Shown here: piece after piece, positions 23,211 through 32,369 of the stretch
Layout: each line of letters starts with the position of its first letter
Numbering within the stretch: the first letter of the stretch is position 1
NCBI GenBank assembly: GCA_021799435.1
Contig: JAJZAN010000019.1
Span: 1-41,988, forward strand
DNA from: Bacillota bacterium
GTDB taxonomy: Bacteria; Bacillota; Sulfobacillia; Sulfobacillales; Sulfobacillaceae
Length of the DNA stretch: 41,988 nt
Direction: 5' to 3'
Translations under genes and position numbers: made by a program
The notes under the pieces: model-generated
The model's input: only the letters and a program-made list of their open reading frames with translations
Told to the model about the DNA's origin: nothing
Database searches by the model: none

Positions 23211-25316
23211 GTGGACCAACGGCGGGGACGCCATCAGAAACCCTCACAAGGCGGATGGGTCCGCCAGCGATGGGACCGCTTAGTGCGGCGCATTTCCAAT
23301 ACCGGCGCCATGGTCAGCTTGCCCGCCTTGGTGATTGGCGTCGGCGCCATCATGGTGCCGACCGCCTGGGTATTCCTGCCAGCGCCCAACCTGCCTGCCG
23401 ACACCACCATCTATGACCAGCATGGACGGTTGGTGAGTGTGCTCTATTCGACAGTCAACCGTATGCCGGTTAGTTACCAGCGCATCCCCGCCGTGATGCA
23501 AAACGCCCTGGTGGCTATAGAAGATGATACCTTTTGGATAGAGCCGGCCGTCGACCCCGTCGGCATCGCACGCGCCGCGGTGACAGACATCACCCATCGT
23601 CAAATCCTGCAGGGCGGCAGTACCATCACCCAGCAACTGGCCAAAAATCTCTATTTGAGCGACCAGCGCACCTTTCGGCGGAAATTTGAAGAGCTGTTCA
23701 TTACCTTGAAATTGTCCACCATCTATTCGAAACAACAGATTTTGACCATGTACCTAAACGACGTGTACTTCGGAGAGGGCACCTATGGCGTGCAGGCAGC
23801 TTCAGAGCGCTATTTCGGTCGGTCTGTGTCCGCCCTTACCCTGCCGCAGGCCGCCCTCCTGGCGGGCGTGGTGAATGCGCCCAGCTATTACGACCCCTTA
23901 GTGCACCCAGGGGCTGCTATGGCACGGCGCAACGTGGTGCTGTCTCAAATGGCCAAACTGCACTACATCACGAATGCCCAGGCCGCACAAGCCCAAGCGA
24001 CCTCGTTGGAGCTCAACGCTGCCACGCCCATTGGCGACCAGGCCCCCTACTTTACCCAATTTGTCGCTGAACAGTTAAGTCAAGCAGACCCTCAAGTGGG
24101 CAAGAACTTGTATACCGGGGGATATCAGGTGGTGACCACCATGAATTGGCCCATGCAGCGGGCCGCACAGAATGACGTGGCCACCTATGCCCCCATCAAC
24201 GGCAAAGTCAATGGGGTCTATGAGCCACAGACGGCATTAGTGGCCATCAACCCGCAAAACGGCTATGTTGAGGCACTCATCGGGGGCGACAATTATAAAA
24301 ACTCGCAGTTCGACCGCGCCACGCTGGCGGCCCGCCAGCCTGGATCGACGATGAAGTACTACCTTTACACCACTGTCATTAACGATGGTTACGCGACCTC
24401 CGCGGTGAAGGATTCGGCGCCAGTGAAGTTCCCCGCTGGCAACGGTACATGGTATGTGCCGCACAATTACGGCTATGTATACAATGGTCCCTTGGTGATT
24501 CGGCGGGCCATCGCGCTTTCGGACGATATTGTCGCTCTCAAATGGATGAACACGGTCGGTCCCGCTGCCATGATTGCCATGGCACACGCCATGGGGATTA
24601 CCAGCCCCTTGGCCGGCAATTTGACCACAGCGTTGGGTTCTTCGTCGGTGACACCGTACGAAATGGCACGGGGAGTCTCCACGCTGGCCAATGGCGGCTA
24701 CCGCGTCCATCCCATCGGAGTCTTGAAGGTGACCGATTCTAATGGCCGCGTCGTGTACACTGCATCGCCCAGGCGCACCCGGGTCCTGACGCCGCAGGTG
24801 GCTTACGTGGTCGATAGTCTCTTTAGGGCTCCCTTAGTCAACATCAACGGTACAGCACATGACCTGGAACCTATCTTGGGAGGACGGATTGTGGACGCGA
24901 AAACCGGTACCTCCTCCAAGCAACGGGACAGTTGGCTGGTCGGCTTCACCCCACAGCTGGCTGCAGCCGTATGGGTAGGCAACGACAACGATAGCCCGGT
25001 AGGCTTGACGGGAGATCGGGGAGCCGGTCCGATTTGGGCTCATTTTATGGCAGATGCTTTGGCCGGCCAGCCCAATGTCGGATTCACGCAACCCAGCGGC
25101 ATCGTCACGCGCTCCGTGTGCCTGTACACCGGCCTCTTGGACAACGGGTGCTGCACGAGCTACCCGGAGGTCTTTATTAAAGGACATGAGCCCACCAAAG
25201 TGAGCCCCGGATGCGGGAACGGCACCTCTGGCGGTTCTGCTAACCCCGGGGTCGGATCCGGTATCGGGACCACCGCACAAAGCATTCTCAAATCAATTTT
25301 GAATTCCATTCCGTAA
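23211..25316 (+). CDS. Class A penicillin-binding protein (PBP1A type)
   Basis: A bifunctional peptidoglycan synthase. After a short basic N-terminus there is one transmembrane anchor (about 36-57). The GT51 glycosyltransferase domain has Glu104 in AIEDDTFW, QGGSTITQQLAKN and MYLNDVYFGEG. The transpeptidase domain has Ser379-x-x-Lys382 in QPGSTMKYY and Lys564-Thr-Gly in DAKTGTSS. The middle motif, usually S-x-N, reads SDD (437-439). The C-terminal tail is Gly/Ser-rich with four or five cysteines (CLYTGLLDNGCC). At 701 residues it is normal. The GTG start follows GGAGG by 9 bases. It is a single-gene unit ending at a terminator, and divergent from pdaD. Confidence 0.92.
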   Translation: MDQRRGRHQKPSQGGWVRQRWDRLVRRISNTGAMVSLPALVIGVGAIMVPTAWVFLPAPNLPADTTIYDQHGRLVSVLYSTVNRMPVSYQRIPAVMQNALVAIEDDTFWIEPAVDPVGIARAAVTDITHRQILQGGSTITQQLAKNLYLSDQRTFRRKFEELFITLKLSTIYSKQQILTMYLNDVYFGEGTYGVQAASERYFGRSVSALTLPQAALLAGVVNAPSYYDPLVHPGAAMARRNVVLSQMAKLHYITNAQAAQAQATSLELNAATPIGDQAPYFTQFVAEQLSQADPQVGKNLYTGGYQVVTTMNWPMQRAAQNDVATYAPINGKVNGVYEPQTALVAINPQNGYVEALIGGDNYKNSQFDRATLAARQPGSTMKYYLYTTVINDGYATSAVKDSAPVKFPAGNGTWYVPHNYGYVYNGPLVIRRAIALSDDIVALKWMNTVGPAAMIAMAHAMGITSPLAGNLTTALGSSSVTPYEMARGVSTLANGGYRVHPIGVLKVTDSNGRVVYTASPRRTRVLTPQVAYVVDSLFRAPLVNINGTAHDLEPILGGRIVDAKTGTSSKQRDSWLVGFTPQLAAAVWVGNDNDSPVGLTGDRGAGPIWAHFMADALAGQPNVGFTQPSGIVTRSVCLYTGLLDNGCCTSYPEVFIKGHEPTKVSPGCGNGTSGGSANPGVGSGIGTTAQSILKSILNSIP

Positions 25317-25325
25317 GGAGGGGCG

Positions 25326-25362
25326 AGCGCGGACTTGACTATTTCAGATGTCCGCGCTTTTT
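25326..25362 (+). terminator. Rho-independent terminator after the PBP gene
   Basis: A 9-bp stem AGCGCGGAC/GTCCGCGCT (25326-25334 and 25350-25358) followed by a T-run to 25362. Its second half lies in the last codons of the convergent oxidoreductase gene. Confidence 0.82.
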
Positions 25363-26469
25363 GTGGGTCTGCACCTGAAAGGGCTGCTGTCCGAAGTCAA
25401 GACCGTAGGAACCCAAATAGGCGTTTTGAGGGTAGCCGCGCTGCTCCCAAAACCCAGGGATCACGTGGTCGGACACGGCCATGCCCACCAGCCACTTGAC
25501 CGACTTATACCCATACATGTGGGGAACTAAGAGCCGCACCGGGGCGCCTTGCGCCCGCGGCAGCGGCTGATAGTCGATGCTGTCCGCCAACAAGGGTCGG
25601 TATTGCCGAATTTGCTCGACATTCAAGGTGTCGGTATACACCCCGTCACCCGAATAAAAGGTCACCCAGGGATGTTTTTCCGGGTGCCACCCCAGGGTTG
25701 TGAGAAATTCCAGCAGGTCGACACCGGCGAACTCCACATGCGGCACCACCCACCCGGTGACGCAATGAAAGTCGATGCGAACCGCGCGGCGCGGCAAAGC
25801 TGCATATTGATCCCACGTGAACGTGTGCGGTTGGGCCAGGCCGTGCACCCAGAGCCTCCAGTGCTGGCGGGAGATATCCGGAAAGCCATTAACGACTGTA
25901 TAGGGAACAAATCCTGGCAACGCGCCACTGGCTCGCCCACGTCCATCCAGTCGGCCGCTTAACATCGTCAGGAGGGTGGGCATGCCACCCACCACCGGAA
26001 CCGCCACGACGGCCGCAATAAACCAACGGAGCGCCCGTCTGCGGGACACGTGCCATTCTCCCGTCGGCTTCTTCCACAGGGGCAGTCGCGTCAGCAAATG
26101 CCACACTGCCCAAATGACCAATGCAGCCGCGGCCAAGCCGTGCAAGACGGTGGCGATGGCGCGCGTCGGAGAAGGGCCCACCAACAGGCCTGCTCCGCTG
26201 ATCACCAGCATGATGAGAATAAAATAGCCCCATCGAGTATATGCCGGAGAACGCTGGTCGCTCTTCTTGGGAAGCCAGGGATAAAAAAAGCGGGACCAGC
26301 CAATGATGGCGATCCCGTAAAGAATGCCGCCGACAATGTGGGTCCATTGAACGACCGCAAAAAAAGGCCCCACAACACGCCGCCAGCTGCTGAGAAAGAG
26401 CGCAAAACCCGTCAAGGTCACCAACGCCAGGGCGTATACATGGCGCCAGTGCTTAGTACGGAAGTTCAC
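25339..26469 (-). CDS. Cytochrome b-like membrane domain fused to a molybdopterin oxidoreductase domain
   Basis: The N-terminal 130 residues hold about four transmembrane helices with His44, His110 and His124 placed as possible haem ligands, like small cytochrome b561-type anchors. Next is a Tat-like motif SRRRALRWF with a hydrophobic stretch (about 142-163). The C-terminal 200 residues are a sulfite oxidase/YedY-type molybdopterin domain with the Mo-ligand Cys236 in FHCVTGW, then RLLVPHMYGYKSVKW. The likely arrangement is a membrane haem domain passing electrons to or from an exported Mo domain. The GTG at 26469 is chosen because family similarity begins there; a frame to 26526 exists, and neither has a strong ribosome site. 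The substrate is unknown. Confidence 0.83.
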   Translation of the reverse strand: MNFRTKHWRHVYALALVTLTGFALFLSSWRRVVGPFFAVVQWTHIVGGILYGIAIIGWSRFFYPWLPKKSDQRSPAYTRWGYFILIMLVISGAGLLVGPSPTRAIATVLHGLAAAALVIWAVWHLLTRLPLWKKPTGEWHVSRRRALRWFIAAVVAVPVVGGMPTLLTMLSGRLDGRGRASGALPGFVPYTVVNGFPDISRQHWRLWVHGLAQPHTFTWDQYAALPRRAVRIDFHCVTGWVVPHVEFAGVDLLEFLTTLGWHPEKHPWVTFYSGDGVYTDTLNVEQIRQYRPLLADSIDYQPLPRAQGAPVRLLVPHMYGYKSVKWLVGMAVSDHVIPGFWEQRGYPQNAYLGSYGLDFGQQPFQVQTHKKRGHLK

Positions 26470-26596
26470 GACCCGCTCATTTCCCTGCCGCGCTGGTTTG
26501 CATAGTGCGCCTCGGGCTGGAACCACTCCGCACCCGACGATGCCTCTTCATCCGCCAAATCGTCTAGCAGCTGAAGGTACAGAGGGTTCTGGTCAT

Positions 26597-27322
26597 CTAG
26601 GCGAACAAGTGTCCCAGCAGATTGCCGCCCACGATGCCCACGACCACTGCGGCGGCGGTCACTAGAAGAAATTGAGTCCCGCTTTTCCACCACGAAGATT
26701 TCGCCACCTTTGCCTTCAAGGCCCCGAGGCCAAACGCCACCACCACAGCAAAGACAATGGCCCACACTTCAGCTTGACTGGTGTGGGGGATCAGCAAGTA
26801 CGGCAAAATGGGAGGAACGGCTCCAGCGACAACCGCACCGGCCATCACCAAGGAGCTTGACCAGGGATTGTCAAGTGCATCCATCAGGATGCCTAGTTCT
26901 TCTTTCATCATGAAGTCAACCCACCGGTCCGGGTCCTCTGTGGTCCTCCGGGTTAAAATTTGGACCTCTTCTGCGTTAAAGCCTTGAGACCGATAGATGC
27001 CCTCGACTTCCGCGCGCTCCTCGTGTGGAATCTCCTGAACTTCGCGGTATTCGCGTTGGCGCTCAGCCAGGAAGTATTCATTTTGAGCGGCGGTCGAGAG
27101 GTATTGGCCCAATCCCATCGAAATAGCGGCTGCAATGACTGCGGCTAAACCGGCAATAATAATGCCATGGGAGGACATGTGGGACGACGTAACGCCCACA
27201 ATAATACCTGTGATGGACACCAGTCCATCGTTCACACCAAATACCACTTCGCGGATAGACCGCGCACGCGGCGTATGCACTTTGGCTTCAGAATGTTGTT
27301 GGGCTACTGCACCCTCTGCCAT
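26597..27322 (-). CDS. VIT1/CCC1-family membrane transporter
   Basis: The family moves iron or manganese out of the cytoplasm. The protein opens with SIREVVFGVNDGLVSITGI, the hallmark first helix, followed by SMGLGQYLSTAAQNEY. A charged cytoplasmic insert (about 85-140, rich in Glu/Arg) and three more helices follow, the usual five-helix plan. At 241 residues it fits. The ATG at 27322 follows GGGAGGTGAAACC; an ATG 15 bases earlier is less likely. It lies 62 bases downstream of lipB on the same strand. About 130 bases between it and the next gene show only a short acidic open stretch with no start codon. Confidence 0.87.
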   Translation of the reverse strand: MAEGAVAQQHSEAKVHTPRARSIREVVFGVNDGLVSITGIIVGVTSSHMSSHGIIIAGLAAVIAAAISMGLGQYLSTAAQNEYFLAERQREYREVQEIPHEERAEVEGIYRSQGFNAEEVQILTRRTTEDPDRWVDFMMKEELGILMDALDNPWSSSLVMAGAVVAGAVPPILPYLLIPHTSQAEVWAIVFAVVVAFGLGALKAKVAKSSWWKSGTQFLLVTAAAVVVGIVGGNLLGHLFA

Positions 27323-27384
27323 GGTTTCACCTCCCATTCATTGTACCGACGAACCGGCGGCGGCAAAAGCCATGGCGTAAAATT

Positions 27385-28071
27385 TTACAAAACTCCTACG
27401 TTCAGGACCGAAGGGTCGACCAGGCGATATTGAAACCCAAACGTCTCAGCCAGATGGCGTTCCACGACCGGTTGCACTTCGTCAAGTCCTATCGGTCGTC
27501 CCAGCAGGCGTTCCATCGAAGTGACGCCCTTATCCTGAATCCCGCATGGGATGATGCCCCCGAAGTGGGACAAGTTAGGTGAAACATTCAGAGCAAAACC
27601 ATGCTGAGTCACCCACTGGGTGGCCTTTACGCCGATGGCCGCGACCTTCTCCGTGCCCACCCACACGCCGGTATGGGGCGGCATGCGCTCCGCATCAATG
27701 CCCAGCTCTCCAATGGCCGCGATAATGGCTTCTTCGAGGTGACGCAAGTATTCGTGCAAGTCCTTCCCGTGACGCGTCAAGTCCAGGATCGGGTAGCCGA
27801 CCAGTTGGCCAGGCCCATGATAGGTAATATCCCCGCCCCGGTCGACCGTGTACAGATCAATCCGCTCTTCACGGCGCTTTTCCTCGTCCCAAAGAAGATT
27901 GGCCAACGAACCGTGAGCTCCGCGTCCCACCGTATAGACGGGCGGGTGCTCGACCATCAATACGGTGTCGGGGAGCTGGCCTGCCAGCACCCCCGCACCC
28001 ACCTGTCGTTGCAAATCCCAGGCTTCTTGATAGGGCATGCGCCCTAATCGCACCAGATAGGTCTCTGGCAT
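27385..28071 (-). CDS. lipB: Octanoyl-ACP:protein octanoyltransferase
   Basis: Moves octanoyl groups from acyl carrier protein to lipoyl domains. The signature is RGGDITYHGPGQLVGYP (78-94), with catalytic Lys149 in AIGVKA and Cys176 in GIIPCGI. At 228 residues it is standard. It starts 3 bases after the lipA stop. Together with lipA it supplies the lipoyl cofactor for the E2 subunit encoded just upstream. Confidence 0.95.
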   Translation of the reverse strand: MPETYLVRLGRMPYQEAWDLQRQVGAGVLAGQLPDTVLMVEHPPVYTVGRGAHGSLANLLWDEEKRREERIDLYTVDRGGDITYHGPGQLVGYPILDLTRHGKDLHEYLRHLEEAIIAAIGELGIDAERMPPHTGVWVGTEKVAAIGVKATQWVTQHGFALNVSPNLSHFGGIIPCGIQDKGVTSMERLLGRPIGLDEVQPVVERHLAETFGFQYRLVDPSVLNVGVL

Positions 28072-28074
28072 CGG

Positions 28075-28977
28075 CTAGACTCCCTGCGGCACTTGGGACG
28101 CCGCGTGATAGGAGCTCCGCACCAAAGGACCGGACTCGACATGCTGGAATCCCATGTCGAGAGCTTCGGCTTTAATCTCCAAGAACTCGTCTGGCGTGTA
28201 ATATTTCTCCACGGGCAGATGCTTCTGGTCCGGACGCAGATATTGTCCGACCGTCAAGACGTCCACGAGATGTTCCCGCATATCGAGCATCACCTGATGA
28301 ATTTCTTCGCGCGTCTCCCCCAGGCCCACCATAATGCCGGACTTGGTGACGATGGTCGGGTCTTGGAGCTTAACGCGCTTTAAGAGCTCAAGGGTCTGCT
28401 CGTATTTCGCCTTGGGGCGTACCCAGGAGTACATCCGCGGTACGGTCTCGGTGTTGTGGTTCAAAATGTCGGGATGGGCCTTGACGATGCTTTCCAGCGC
28501 AGTCCAGTTGCCCATTAAGTCCGGAATCAGAACTTCCACGCCACAGTCAGGAACCTCTTTCCGAATTTCTTCGATGCACCCCACAAAGATTTCAGCGCCA
28601 CCGTCCTGAAGGTCGTCACGCGTCACCGACGTAATGACCACGTGCTTCAGACCCATGCTCTTGGTGGTGGCGGCCACACGCTGCGGCTCCAACCGATCCA
28701 GCTCGGTCGGACGGCCCGTCGTAATGGCACAGAACCCACAATTGCGGGTGCAGATGTCCCCGAGGATGAGGAAGGTCGCTGTGCGCGCTTCCCAGCACTC
28801 GTAGATGTTGGGGCACAGGGCCTCTTCGCAGACGGTGTGCAGCGTTTGGGTCCGCATCATATCTTTGATTTGCAGGTAATTTTCTCCCTGAGTCAGCCGC
28901 ACCTTCAGCCACGGCGGCGGTTTGGGACCCGGCGCTGTTCGTGGCTTGTGCTGCACAACCGGCAATGGCTCCATCAT
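28075..28977 (-). CDS. lipA: Lipoyl synthase (radical SAM)
   Basis: Inserts two sulfurs into octanoyl-E2. Both 4Fe-4S sites are visible: the auxiliary cluster Cys residues in [13 protein letters not shown] and the radical-SAM triad in CTRNCGFC. The closing RSSYHA motif is the conserved end that coordinates the auxiliary cluster through Ser. The start is the ATG at 28977 (or the next codon) behind GGGGAG; the frame to 29004 overlaps the E2 stop and has no better site. Length 300 residues. It lies between E2 and lipB in one operon. Confidence 0.95.
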   Translation of the reverse strand: MMEPLPVVQHKPRTAPGPKPPPWLKVRLTQGENYLQIKDMMRTQTLHTVCEEALCPNIYECWEARTATFLILGDICTRNCGFCAITTGRPTELDRLEPQRVAATTKSMGLKHVVITSVTRDDLQDGGAEIFVGCIEEIRKEVPDCGVEVLIPDLMGNWTALESIVKAHPDILNHNTETVPRMYSWVRPKAKYEQTLELLKRVKLQDPTIVTKSGIMVGLGETREEIHQVMLDMREHLVDVLTVGQYLRPDQKHLPVEKYYTPDEFLEIKAEALDMGFQHVESGPLVRSSYHAASQVPQGV

Positions 28978-29000
28978 GCTCTCCCCTTTCTGCTTCAGAA

Positions 29001-30275
29001 TCAATAGATGGACGTGTCTGGTCCAATGCCTTCCAGGTGCTTCTTGATCACCTGCAGGAACTTGCCAGCTTCCGCTCCATCCACTACTCGATGGTCGAAG
29101 GACAGGCAGACATTGACCATGTCCCGAATACCAATGGTGTTTCCGACCACCACGGGCCGCTTGACGATGGACTCCATGGTGACAATGCCCACCTCGGGAG
29201 CATTGATAACCGGGTAGGTTAGGACTGTGCCCACCGCACCCGTGTTGTCCAACGTAAAGGTGCCTCCCGACAAGTCATCCATGGTCAGGCGTCCGGCCCG
29301 CGATCGCTGCACCAAATCCTGGCTGGCTTTCGCCAATCCCACGATATTCTTTTGGTCCGCATCTTTGACCACCGGGACAATGAGCCCGCGGTCGGTCGCA
29401 GCCGCCATGCCGACGTTGATGCGCTTCTTCATGACGATGCTGTCGCCATTCCACTGGCTGTTCATTTCTGGGACCGCACGAAGCGCTTCCACGATGGCTC
29501 GCATCATGAAGGGCACATAGGTGAGAGATACGCCCTCGCGCGCCTTGAAGTCGTTCTTAAGCCGCTCTCGCAAAGCCACCAAACCGGTTACGTCGACCTC
29601 CACCATCAACCAGGCGTGAGGCACGGTCTGCTTAGAGCGAACCATCCGTTCGGCGATGACCTTCCGTACCGGAGCCAACGGCTCCAAGGTGTCGCCGTCT
29701 TCAATGACGGCCGGTGCGGACTCCACGGCGAAGCCGGCGGTCTGTGCGGGTTGAACGGTGGTCTTGGCTGGAGCCGGACTGGGAGCCGCGTCCTTGTGGT
29801 TGGCAGCCTGTAGGATGTCGTTGCGGGTCACACGCCCACCCGCTCCAGTGCCGTTCACCCGAGCCGGGTCAATGCCGTGCTCCTCGGCCAACCGGCGTAC
29901 CGCTGGCGAATATCGTCCACGGCCCTCTTGCGGTGCCGCCGCAGCTGCGGCGGGTGCAGGCGCCGACTGAGCTTCCACCGTCGGTGCTTCCTCAGACGGG
30001 GTCTGAGGGGCCTCCGCAGACTCTCCGCCGGCCCCTTCCACCTCAATCTCACAAATAGGGGTGCCAATAGGAACGGTTTGGCCGGGATCCACCAAGATTT
30101 TGGTGACCTTGCCGCTCACTGGAGCGGGAACCTCCGCGTTCACCTTGTCGGTCTGGACTTCCAACAGCGATTCGTACTTTTCGACGGCGTCGCCGACGTT
30201 CTTCAGCCACTGGCCAATCGTACCTTCAGTGACCGATTCCCCCAACTGCGGCATCGAGACAACTTCTGTTGCCAT
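29001..30275 (-). CDS. E2 dihydrolipoamide acyltransferase of a 2-oxoacid dehydrogenase complex
   Basis: Core of the complex; accepts the acyl group on a lipoyl arm and passes it to CoA. One lipoyl domain (1-80) with Lys44 in QTDKVNAE, a Pro/Ala-rich linker (83-118), the peripheral subunit-binding domain (122-156), a second linker, and the catalytic domain with His395 and Asp399 in DHRVVDG. Single lipoyl domain and sequence style resemble branched-chain E2 (BkdB). It lies 27 bases after E1 beta and 23 bases before lipA. Confidence 0.93.
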   Translation of the reverse strand: MATEVVSMPQLGESVTEGTIGQWLKNVGDAVEKYESLLEVQTDKVNAEVPAPVSGKVTKILVDPGQTVPIGTPICEIEVEGAGGESAEAPQTPSEEAPTVEAQSAPAPAAAAAAPQEGRGRYSPAVRRLAEEHGIDPARVNGTGAGGRVTRNDILQAANHKDAAPSPAPAKTTVQPAQTAGFAVESAPAVIEDGDTLEPLAPVRKVIAERMVRSKQTVPHAWLMVEVDVTGLVALRERLKNDFKAREGVSLTYVPFMMRAIVEALRAVPEMNSQWNGDSIVMKKRINVGMAAATDRGLIVPVVKDADQKNIVGLAKASQDLVQRSRAGRLTMDDLSGGTFTLDNTGAVGTVLTYPVINAPEVGIVTMESIVKRPVVVGNTIGIRDMVNVCLSFDHRVVDGAEAGKFLQVIKKHLEGIGPDTSIY

Positions 30276-30302
30276 GTCCTCTCCTCCTCGTATGCGGTCT
30301 CG

Positions 30303-31286
30303 TTAAAACTTTGCCAATTCGCGCGCCTTGTCGCGGATCTTCTCAGGAGTCACCATGAAGGCATGTTCCAGAGGAGCGCTGTAGGGCATGGCCGGCACAT
30401 CCGGTGCCGCCAGACGCACGATTGGCGCGTCGAGATAAAAGAGCGCATGTTCCGAAATAAGAGCACTCACTTCGCCGCCGATACCGCCGGTCAGGTTGTC
30501 TTCGTGGACAATCAACACTTTGCCCGTCTTCTTGCTGGTCTCCAAAATGGCCTCGACATCCAAGGGGCGTACACTCCGCAAGTCGAGCACTTCGACGGAA
30601 ATGCCCTCCTTTTCCAACTCTTCCGCCGCCTTGAGCGCATAGCTCACCATTAATCCGTACGTTATGATGGAGACATGCTGGCCTTCCCGCTTTAGATCGG
30701 CCTGACCGATGGGGATGAGGTAACGCTCCTCCGGCACTTCGCCCTTCAGCGACCGGTAAGCCGCCTTGTGCTCGAAGTAGAGCACCGGGTCTTCATCCTG
30801 CACGGCAGCGGCCAACAATCCCTTGGCATCGTACGGCGTTCCAGGAACAACCACCTTCAAGCCCGGAACATGGGCAAAAAAGGCTTCCACACTCTGGGAG
30901 TGGTACAGAGCACCATGAACTCCGCCGCCAAACGGCGCCCGAATGACCAGGGGCACGTGAAACGCCCCGTTGGAACGGTAACGAATGCGCGCCGCTTCCT
31001 GCACAATCTGGTTAATCGCCGGAAAAATGAAGTCGGCAAATTGAATTTCCGGAATCGGCCGGAGTCCGTTGACGGCTGCCCCGATAGCTGTGCCGATAAT
31101 GGCTGCCTCAGCCAAGGGGGAATCGATAACGCGGTCTTCCCCGAACTGCTTTTGGAGACCCTCCGTAACGCGGAACACCCCGCCGCGCACACCCACGTCC
31201 TCACCGTAAATAATGATACGGGAGTCCCGCTCCATTTCTTGACGCAGACCTTCCCGAATTGCTTCAAGATAGCTTAATTCCGCCAT
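30303..31286 (-). CDS. E1 beta subunit of a 2-oxoacid dehydrogenase complex
   Basis: Partner of E1 alpha in the thiamine-diphosphate decarboxylase. Typical features: GEDVGVRGGVFRVT, the glutamate that activates the cofactor in that region, FADFIFPA, then APFGGGVHGALYHSQ and the C-terminal transketolase-like domain (RSVRPLDVEAI, VHEDNLTGGIG). At 327 residues it is standard. There is only one beta gene for two alpha genes in this operon. The ribosome site is weak, and the 72-base gap after E1 alpha is the largest within the operon. Confidence 0.94.
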   Translation of the reverse strand: MAELSYLEAIREGLRQEMERDSRIIIYGEDVGVRGGVFRVTEGLQKQFGEDRVIDSPLAEAAIIGTAIGAAVNGLRPIPEIQFADFIFPAINQIVQEAARIRYRSNGAFHVPLVIRAPFGGGVHGALYHSQSVEAFFAHVPGLKVVVPGTPYDAKGLLAAAVQDEDPVLYFEHKAAYRSLKGEVPEERYLIPIGQADLKREGQHVSIITYGLMVSYALKAAEELEKEGISVEVLDLRSVRPLDVEAILETSKKTGKVLIVHEDNLTGGIGGEVSALISEHALFYLDAPIVRLAAPDVPAMPYSAPLEHAFMVTPEKIRDKARELAKF

Positions 31287-31358
31287 AGTCGTTTGCCCGG
31301 CTCCAACCTCGCCTGCCGGACTTTGCCCTCCTTATCTGGTTTCGATCGTCGTCGATCC

Positions 31359-32339
31359 CTACAAAGTTCCGTAGACGTGGTCGCCCAACGTAGCCGGATC
31401 CGGCAACGGCGCCTTCTCCGCATAGTCCGTAGCATCGTTGACGACATCCTTGATTTTCTTCTGCATCTCTGCAAGTTTTTCGTCGGTCAAGATGCCGGCT
31501 TCCTTCAAACGCGCCTCAAACATCATGATGGGGTCGCGCTTCTTCGCCTCGGCCACCTCTTCCCGGGACCGATATGCCCGGTCGTCATCGTCACTGGAGT
31601 GCGGAACAAACCGATAGGTCTTGGCCTCCACCAATGTCGGGCCTTCGCCGCGACGAGCGCGGTCGGCCGCTTCCCTGACCACTTCATACACTTTCACAGG
31701 GTCGTTGCCATCAACAATCACGCCCGGCATCCCATACCCGGACGCGCGCGCGGCCACGTCCTGCACCGCCATTTGCTTGCGGGATGGCACTGAAATGGCG
31801 TAGCCGTTGTTCTCGTTGAAGAAAATGACCGGCAGCTTGTGGACGGCGGCAAAGTTCAGCGCTTCATGGAACTCGCCCTGGCTGGTCGACCCTTCTCCAA
31901 AGTAGGCCACCGAAACGCGGCCATCCTTAAGCACCTTGGAAGCCAGCGCCAATCCGGCAGCGTGGATGTCTTGAGTGGCCACCACAGACCCGGTGGTCAA
32001 AATGTTCAACTTGGCGTGACCCCAGTGCGCCGGCATCTGCCGACCGCCAGAGTTGGGGTCATCGGCACGGCCCAGCAAGTGCAGCATAATCTCACGCGGG
32101 GTCATGCCCCAAGCCAAAACCAAAGCGAGATCGCGGTAGTATGGTACAATCCAGTCCTCTCCACGGTTGAGCGCAAAAGCCGAACCCACTTGCGCCGCCT
32201 CGTGGCCATTCGACGTGTACACAACCGGAGCCCGGCCCTGACGGTTTAAAATCCACATGCGGTCATCCACCGCACGCGCCAACGCCATATGATAGTACAT
32301 GTCCAACATGAGCTCGGGAGTTAATCCGTTATCCGACAC
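31359..32339 (-). CDS. E1 alpha subunit of a 2-oxoacid dehydrogenase complex, copy 1
   Basis: Thiamine-diphosphate-dependent decarboxylase subunit. The cofactor-binding GEGSTSQGEFHEALN...NNGYAIS block, YYRD, SGGRQMPAH and the phosphorylation-loop-like HSSDDDDRAYRSREE are present; the last is typical of branched-chain BkdAA proteins. Two GTG codons are close: the one at 32345 is too near the AAGGAG site, so I chose 32339. It is a close paralogue of the gene immediately upstream, with the same motifs but differences along the whole length. Confidence 0.92.
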   Translation of the reverse strand: MSDNGLTPELMLDMYYHMALARAVDDRMWILNRQGRAPVVYTSNGHEAAQVGSAFALNRGEDWIVPYYRDLALVLAWGMTPREIMLHLLGRADDPNSGGRQMPAHWGHAKLNILTTGSVVATQDIHAAGLALASKVLKDGRVSVAYFGEGSTSQGEFHEALNFAAVHKLPVIFFNENNGYAISVPSRKQMAVQDVAARASGYGMPGVIVDGNDPVKVYEVVREAADRARRGEGPTLVEAKTYRFVPHSSDDDDRAYRSREEVAEAKKRDPIMMFEARLKEAGILTDEKLAEMQKKIKDVVNDATDYAEKAPLPDPATLGDHVYGTL

Positions 32340-32369
32340 CCTCACCCTCTCCTTTCAACTTCCTCGCTG

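Noticed and set aside
25326..25358. The PBP terminator acting also for the convergent oxidoreductase operon
   Set aside because: On the reverse strand the stem is not followed by a T-run, so I call it only for the forward strand.
26466..26596. Acidic open stretch between the VIT gene and the oxidoreductase (LQLLDDLADEEA)
   Set aside because: Protein-like by eye, but no start codon or ribosome site after the VIT stop; too little to call a gene.
27322..27360. TACAAT-like -10 just upstream of the VIT gene
   Set aside because: It lies so close to the ribosome site that the transcript would start inside it, and the -35 is poor.
27377..27388. GTAAAATTTTAC palindrome at the lipB stop
   Set aside because: 12-bp A/T palindrome at a stop codon; common by chance, and no promoter is built on it.
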